64,000 nt of DNA from Trebonia sp963785645 (lineage in GTDB: Bacteria; Actinomycetota; Actinomycetes; Streptosporangiales; Streptosporangiaceae). The first letter of the stretch is position 1. Each line of letters begins with the position of its first letter. Positions 61,499 to 64,000 of this stretch are shown here, piece by piece. The stretch is taken from contig CAWAWG010000006.1 in assembly GCA_963785645.1 (NCBI GenBank), forward strand, positions 62,001-126,000, read 5' to 3'. Under the pieces are notes generated by a model. It had not been told where the DNA came from, made no database searches, and saw nothing but the letters and a program-made list of their open reading frames with translations. Position numbers and translations under genes: made by a program.

Positions 61499-62476
61499 TT
61501 AGCGGCTGCCGACCAGCGCTTCCCTGATCAGCCCGAGGCGGGCCAGGTCGGCCGTGCTCGGCCAGTAGCTCCAGTGGGCGGGTTGCCGCCGGATGGCGGC
61601 GTCCACCTCGGCGACGCAGCGGGCGAATGCCGTCGCGGTGTCGCCTTCCGTCGACAAGGGCGCCGAGATCTCAAGCACCTGATGGCGGTAGTCGGCGCCG
61701 CGGTACATGAAGGTCATGAGCAGCGGGGCCCCGGTCAGCTGGGCGAGCGACACGACCCCGGGCAGGAAGCTGGCCCGCTGGCCGAGGAACGGTACCTCCA
61801 CGGTGCGAGCCAGGTCGCGGTCCAGCGGCGGCGCGTCAATCGCGATCGTGAGCACCTCGTTGGCCCGCAGCACGGCCGCCCCTTGCGCGGCAACCGTGAC
61901 CCGCCCGGCCCACGGTTCGATGTTCGGCCGGTGCCGGTGGCGCCGGTGCCTCCTGGCGTGGACCAGGTCCCAGAACCGCCGCTCGGCGGTGGACATCCCG
62001 GCGGTGTAGTTGTGCTGCCAGCGGCCGATGCTCGTGACCGGGTAGCCGCTGGCCCCCAGGATCGAGAACGCCGAGTCGTAGGAGCCGAAGTGAGCAGAGC
62101 AGAGGATGACGCCCTTGCCTTCCGCCAGCGCCGCTTCCAGATGCTCCCGCCCGCGGATTTCGACCAGGCGCCGCAGCGGCCGCGCCCGGTACCGCAGCCG
62201 CATCACGTCGATCGCCTGGCAGGAGGCGAACCGGAACCAGTCCCGGGTAATCCGCTGCGCTTCATCGGGGCCGAGTTCACCGCCGAGCACCTGCCGCAGA
62301 TTGCGCTCCATCTCGGCGCGCTTCGCGGGCCGGTGCCGGAAATCCCAGTCACCGCGCCGCCGGGCGAGTCCATAGCCCAGGGCGGCGGGAAGGCAGGCGG
62401 CGGCCGGCGCCGTCGCGGCCCAGTAGGCCACGCCTTCCAAGCGGCGCAGTATCCTCCCGGCGCGGCTCTCACTCAT
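61499..62476 (-). CDS. LpxL/PatA-type lysophospholipid acyltransferase
   Basis: The 325-residue protein has one N-terminal hydrophobic segment (VAYWAATAPAAACLPAALGYGL) and the acyltransferase signature HFGSYD (H-x4-D) in ILCSAHFGSYDSAFSILG, near residue 125. FLPGVVSLAQLTGAPLL follows. The family uses acyl-ACP or acyl-CoA to acylate lipid A, PIM or amines at the membrane. Its start, with AAGAGG upstream, overlaps the ACP2 stop by 8 bases, making that ACP its likely acyl donor. In this locus the acceptor may be the decarboxylase-derived amine. It ends 107 bases before the decarboxylase start. Confidence 0.88.
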   Translation of the reverse strand: MSESRAGRILRRLEGVAYWAATAPAAACLPAALGYGLARRRGDWDFRHRPAKRAEMERNLRQVLGGELGPDEAQRITRDWFRFASCQAIDVMRLRYRARPLRRLVEIRGREHLEAALAEGKGVILCSAHFGSYDSAFSILGASGYPVTSIGRWQHNYTAGMSTAERRFWDLVHARRHRRHRHRPNIEPWAGRVTVAAQGAAVLRANEVLTIAIDAPPLDRDLARTVEVPFLGQRASFLPGVVSLAQLTGAPLLMTFMYRGADYRHQVLEISAPLSTEGDTATAFARCVAEVDAAIRRQPAHWSYWPSTADLARLGLIREALVGSR

Positions 62477-62732
62477 ATGCGGCCTCTTGTCGTGCCGATT
62501 CCCTGGCCTGGACATAGGCACAGATGGTTTTCACACTGTGGAAGTTCTCGTGAAGCATGTCCGCGTCGCGTACGGTAATCCCGAACCGCTCTTCAAGGAA
62601 GGCCACCAACCTGAGCAGGCTCAGCGAGTCGCGGATACCCGACTCAAGCAGCGGCGTCTCATTCGACAGCGGTAGCAGTGCCGTATCCTGGACTATCTCC
62701 CGGCTAATGTAGTCGTTGACGACATTCTCCAT
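62469..62732 (-). CDS. Acyl carrier protein 2
   Basis: This 87-residue carrier protein has the pantetheine serine in ESGIRDSLSLLRLVAFLEERFGI, described as about residues 31-53. Its start at 62732 (MENVVND) is 11 bases after AGGAGG; ATG 62765 is the alternative. It is the first gene of the leftward operon ACP2-acyltransferase-decarboxylase-MurT-GatD-MurJ. Both carriers lack the fatty-acid-synthase DSLDTVEL signature, so neither is the housekeeping ACP. Confidence 0.87.
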   Translation of the reverse strand: MENVVNDYISREIVQDTALLPLSNETPLLESGIRDSLSLLRLVAFLEERFGITVRDADMLHENFHSVKTICAYVQARESARQEAAYE

Positions 62733-62756
62733 CTGAGCACCATCCTCCTGCCTGCC

Positions 62757-62793
62757 TAATTGCATGACAACTGCTTTCAGGCAGTAATTGCAT
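62757..62793. promoter_or_regulatory. Direct repeat and small hairpin at the operon promoter
   Basis: TAATTGCAT occurs at 62757-62765 and 62785-62793 (28 bp apart) with ACTGC-N6-GCAGT between. They lie 25-61 bp upstream of the ACP2 start and look like an operator or promoter element. The remaining 62794-63155 stretch shows no gene. Confidence 0.5.
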
Positions 62794-63155
62794 TCTCCCT
62801 AGCACGGCCGTGTCTTCCGTTGACAAGGAACGTTAAGCGGGCACCGTGAGCCATTGTCCCAGATTAGGCTCACGGCCCAGAATCACGGAAAGCCGTCCCT
62901 CGCCTGCAACACTGCCCGCGCCCTGTCGCCGTAAAACGCGGCTCTCTCATTAAGTTCAGCGACACGCCGGGTACCAGCTTGATTTTTGCTGACAACATGG
63001 CGACTCGATCCGGCGCTAATGGAGCGATTGATGCACTTCGTCCGGATGAGGGAATTGGGTACGCCGAGCCTGCGCGTCGTCCGCGCGAATCAGTTGGTGA
63101 ATTTCATCCCGCGCTGCGACACAGCGGGGTAAATGTCCAGGTGAAGAAAAAATAA

Positions 63156-63195
63156 TGCCGAGGGTCAGGCCCTATGCTGGGCACAACCCTCGGCA
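63156..63195 (-). terminator. Rho-independent terminator of the oxidoreductase gene
   Basis: TGCCGAGGGT / ACCCTCGGCA form a 10-bp outer stem with a GCCC/GGGC inner pairing. On the minus strand the stem is followed by ATTATTTTTTCTTC, an unusually clear U-tract for this genome. Confidence 0.88.
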
Positions 63196-63223
63196 CTGCG
63201 ATCAAAAAGTCGACCTTATGTAC

Positions 63224-64000
63224 TTATAGCGATAAGTCCGGAACCACCACGGCGCGGCCACGGACGCGACCGGACTTCAGCGCGTCGACCGCCCGCGCGG
63301 TGTCGGCGATGCCGAACCGTTCCACCGCCACCTGGAGCTCACCCGCCAGCAGGCGCTCGGCCAGCTCCCCCGCGACCTCCCGGGCCCGCCGTTCCTGCCT
63401 GATCATGTTCACCGGCAGCAGCGCGACGTCGTCGAGCAGCCACGACGGCAGGTCAATCTCGGTCCGCGGTCCGGTCACGTAGCCGATCACCACGGCCCGC
63501 CCGCCCGGGCGCACCCACCTCGTCCGGCTGATAAGCCCGGCCCCGCCGAGGGTGTCGATCAGCAGCGAGGCCGACCGGGCCTCGGCCAGCGGCGCGATGG
63601 CGCTGGCCGACGACAGGTCCACCGCGTCGACGCCCTTGGGCACGTCGGCGAGCTGGTCGGTCCGGCCGACAACGCCGGTGACCGCGGCGCCGGCCGCCAG
63701 TGCCTGCTGCGCGGCCATCGAGCCCACCGCTCCGGCGGCGCCGACGACGATGACGTGCTCGCCCGGCTGTACCCGGGCCACGTCGTGCACGGCAACGTAG
63801 GCGGTGGTGGCCGGGACGAAGAAGGTCGCGGCGACCTCGGGCGGCAGCGGCGATGCGAGCACCCTGACCGCCTTGCGCGGCACGCTGACCCGCTCGGTCC
63901 AGGTGCCGTCCCGGAGCGTGCCCAGGCCGCCGCCGCGCAGGATGACCTGCGTGCCCGGTGCGATTCCGGAGTCGGCATCGGCCTCAAGGACCACACCCGC
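63224..64000 (-). CDS. Zinc-type alcohol dehydrogenase/quinone oxidoreductase (partial, runs off the right edge)
   Basis: The 258 visible residues are the C-terminal three quarters of an MDR-superfamily reductase. The NADPH fold is EHVIVVGAAGAVGSMAAQQAL, followed by SASLLIDTLGGAGLI, WVRPGGRAVVIGYVTG and a terminal LKSGRVRGRAVVVPDL. The frame continues past base 64000, so the N-terminus is missing. No zinc-ligand cysteines are visible in this part; the AGAVGS fold and overall pattern resemble quinone oxidoreductases (QOR). The 3' end has a strong terminator, so it is a separate unit from the ACP2 operon. Confidence 0.88.
   Translation of the reverse strand, partial: AGVVLEADADSGIAPGTQVILRGGGLGTLRDGTWTERVSVPRKAVRVLASPLPPEVAATFFVPATTAYVAVHDVARVQPGEHVIVVGAAGAVGSMAAQQALAAGAAVTGVVGRTDQLADVPKGVDAVDLSSASAIAPLAEARSASLLIDTLGGAGLISRTRWVRPGGRAVVIGYVTGPRTEIDLPSWLLDDVALLPVNMIRQERRAREVAGELAERLLAGELQVAVERFGIADTARAVDALKSGRVRGRAVVVPDLSL

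Noticed and set aside
1..64000. tRNA, rRNA, CRISPR arrays, complete insertion sequences
   Set aside because: I saw no cloverleaf-like sequence, no regularly spaced short repeats with spacers and no transposase motifs.

Overview
The window is high-GC DNA with dense, often overlapping genes (many ATGA/TGATG junctions), purine-rich ribosome sites and several GTG/TTG starts. SARP/PucR/IclR-style regulation, DUF574-type methyltransferase, dodecin, MurT/GatD and a heterotetrameric E1 dehydrogenase point to an aerobic, soil-type actinobacterium (Actinomycetota). I cannot fix the genus from sequence alone. No rRNA, tRNA, CRISPR or complete transposase was seen.

Region 1 (1-14.2 kb) is acyl-CoA and storage-polymer metabolism. 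A PHA synthase/alpha-beta-hydrolase pair reads leftward, divergent from a phasin-like protein, MaoC hydratase, fused CoA-transferase and acyl-CoA dehydrogenase. Then come a PucR regulator, dodecin, enoyl-CoA hydratase, 3-hydroxyacyl-CoA dehydrogenase, type II NADH dehydrogenase, thiolase and an alternative-oxidase-like diiron protein. Together these link beta-oxidation and PHA formation to a non-proton-pumping respiratory branch.

Region 2 (14.5-38.4 kb) is central and aromatic carbon metabolism with local regulators: a 2-oxoacid dehydrogenase E1alpha-E1beta-E2 operon with a divergent TetR gene and a palindromic operator; pcaHG with a divergent IclR regulator; a PIG-L deacetylase; PucR/MarR/pirin genes; a second phaC-hydrolase cassette; pyrophosphatase; acyl-CoA ligase; LysR; two membrane proteins; and a SoxR-controlled SDR-QueA-like pair.

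Region 3 (38.5-48.1 kb) holds RecQ, a SAM methyltransferase, a secreted GH18 chitinase, a two-component system, a small membrane peptide and an AONS-family (BioF-like) PLP enzyme.

Region 4 (48.2-64 kb) is the most unusual. A 51-bp structured repeat occurs three times in the same orientation; two copies bracket a MEKHLA protein, a plant-type (class II) ketol-acid reductoisomerase and a YihY/BrkB membrane protein. Next comes what looks like an uncharacterised biosynthetic or envelope locus: AMP-ligase, class III aminotransferase, two acyl carrier proteins, an LpxL/PatA-like acyltransferase, a group II PLP decarboxylase, MurT-like ligase, GatD-like amidotransferase and MurJ-like flippase. My inference is that an amino-acid-derived amine is made, acylated from an ACP, amidated and exported.

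Several genes (PucR at 23 kb, 2-hydroxyacid dehydrogenase, recQ, a small gene at 43 kb, ilvC, the AMP-ligase) each carry one single-base frame break. They may be real lesions or assembly indels; I list them as broken genes and say where the break lies.
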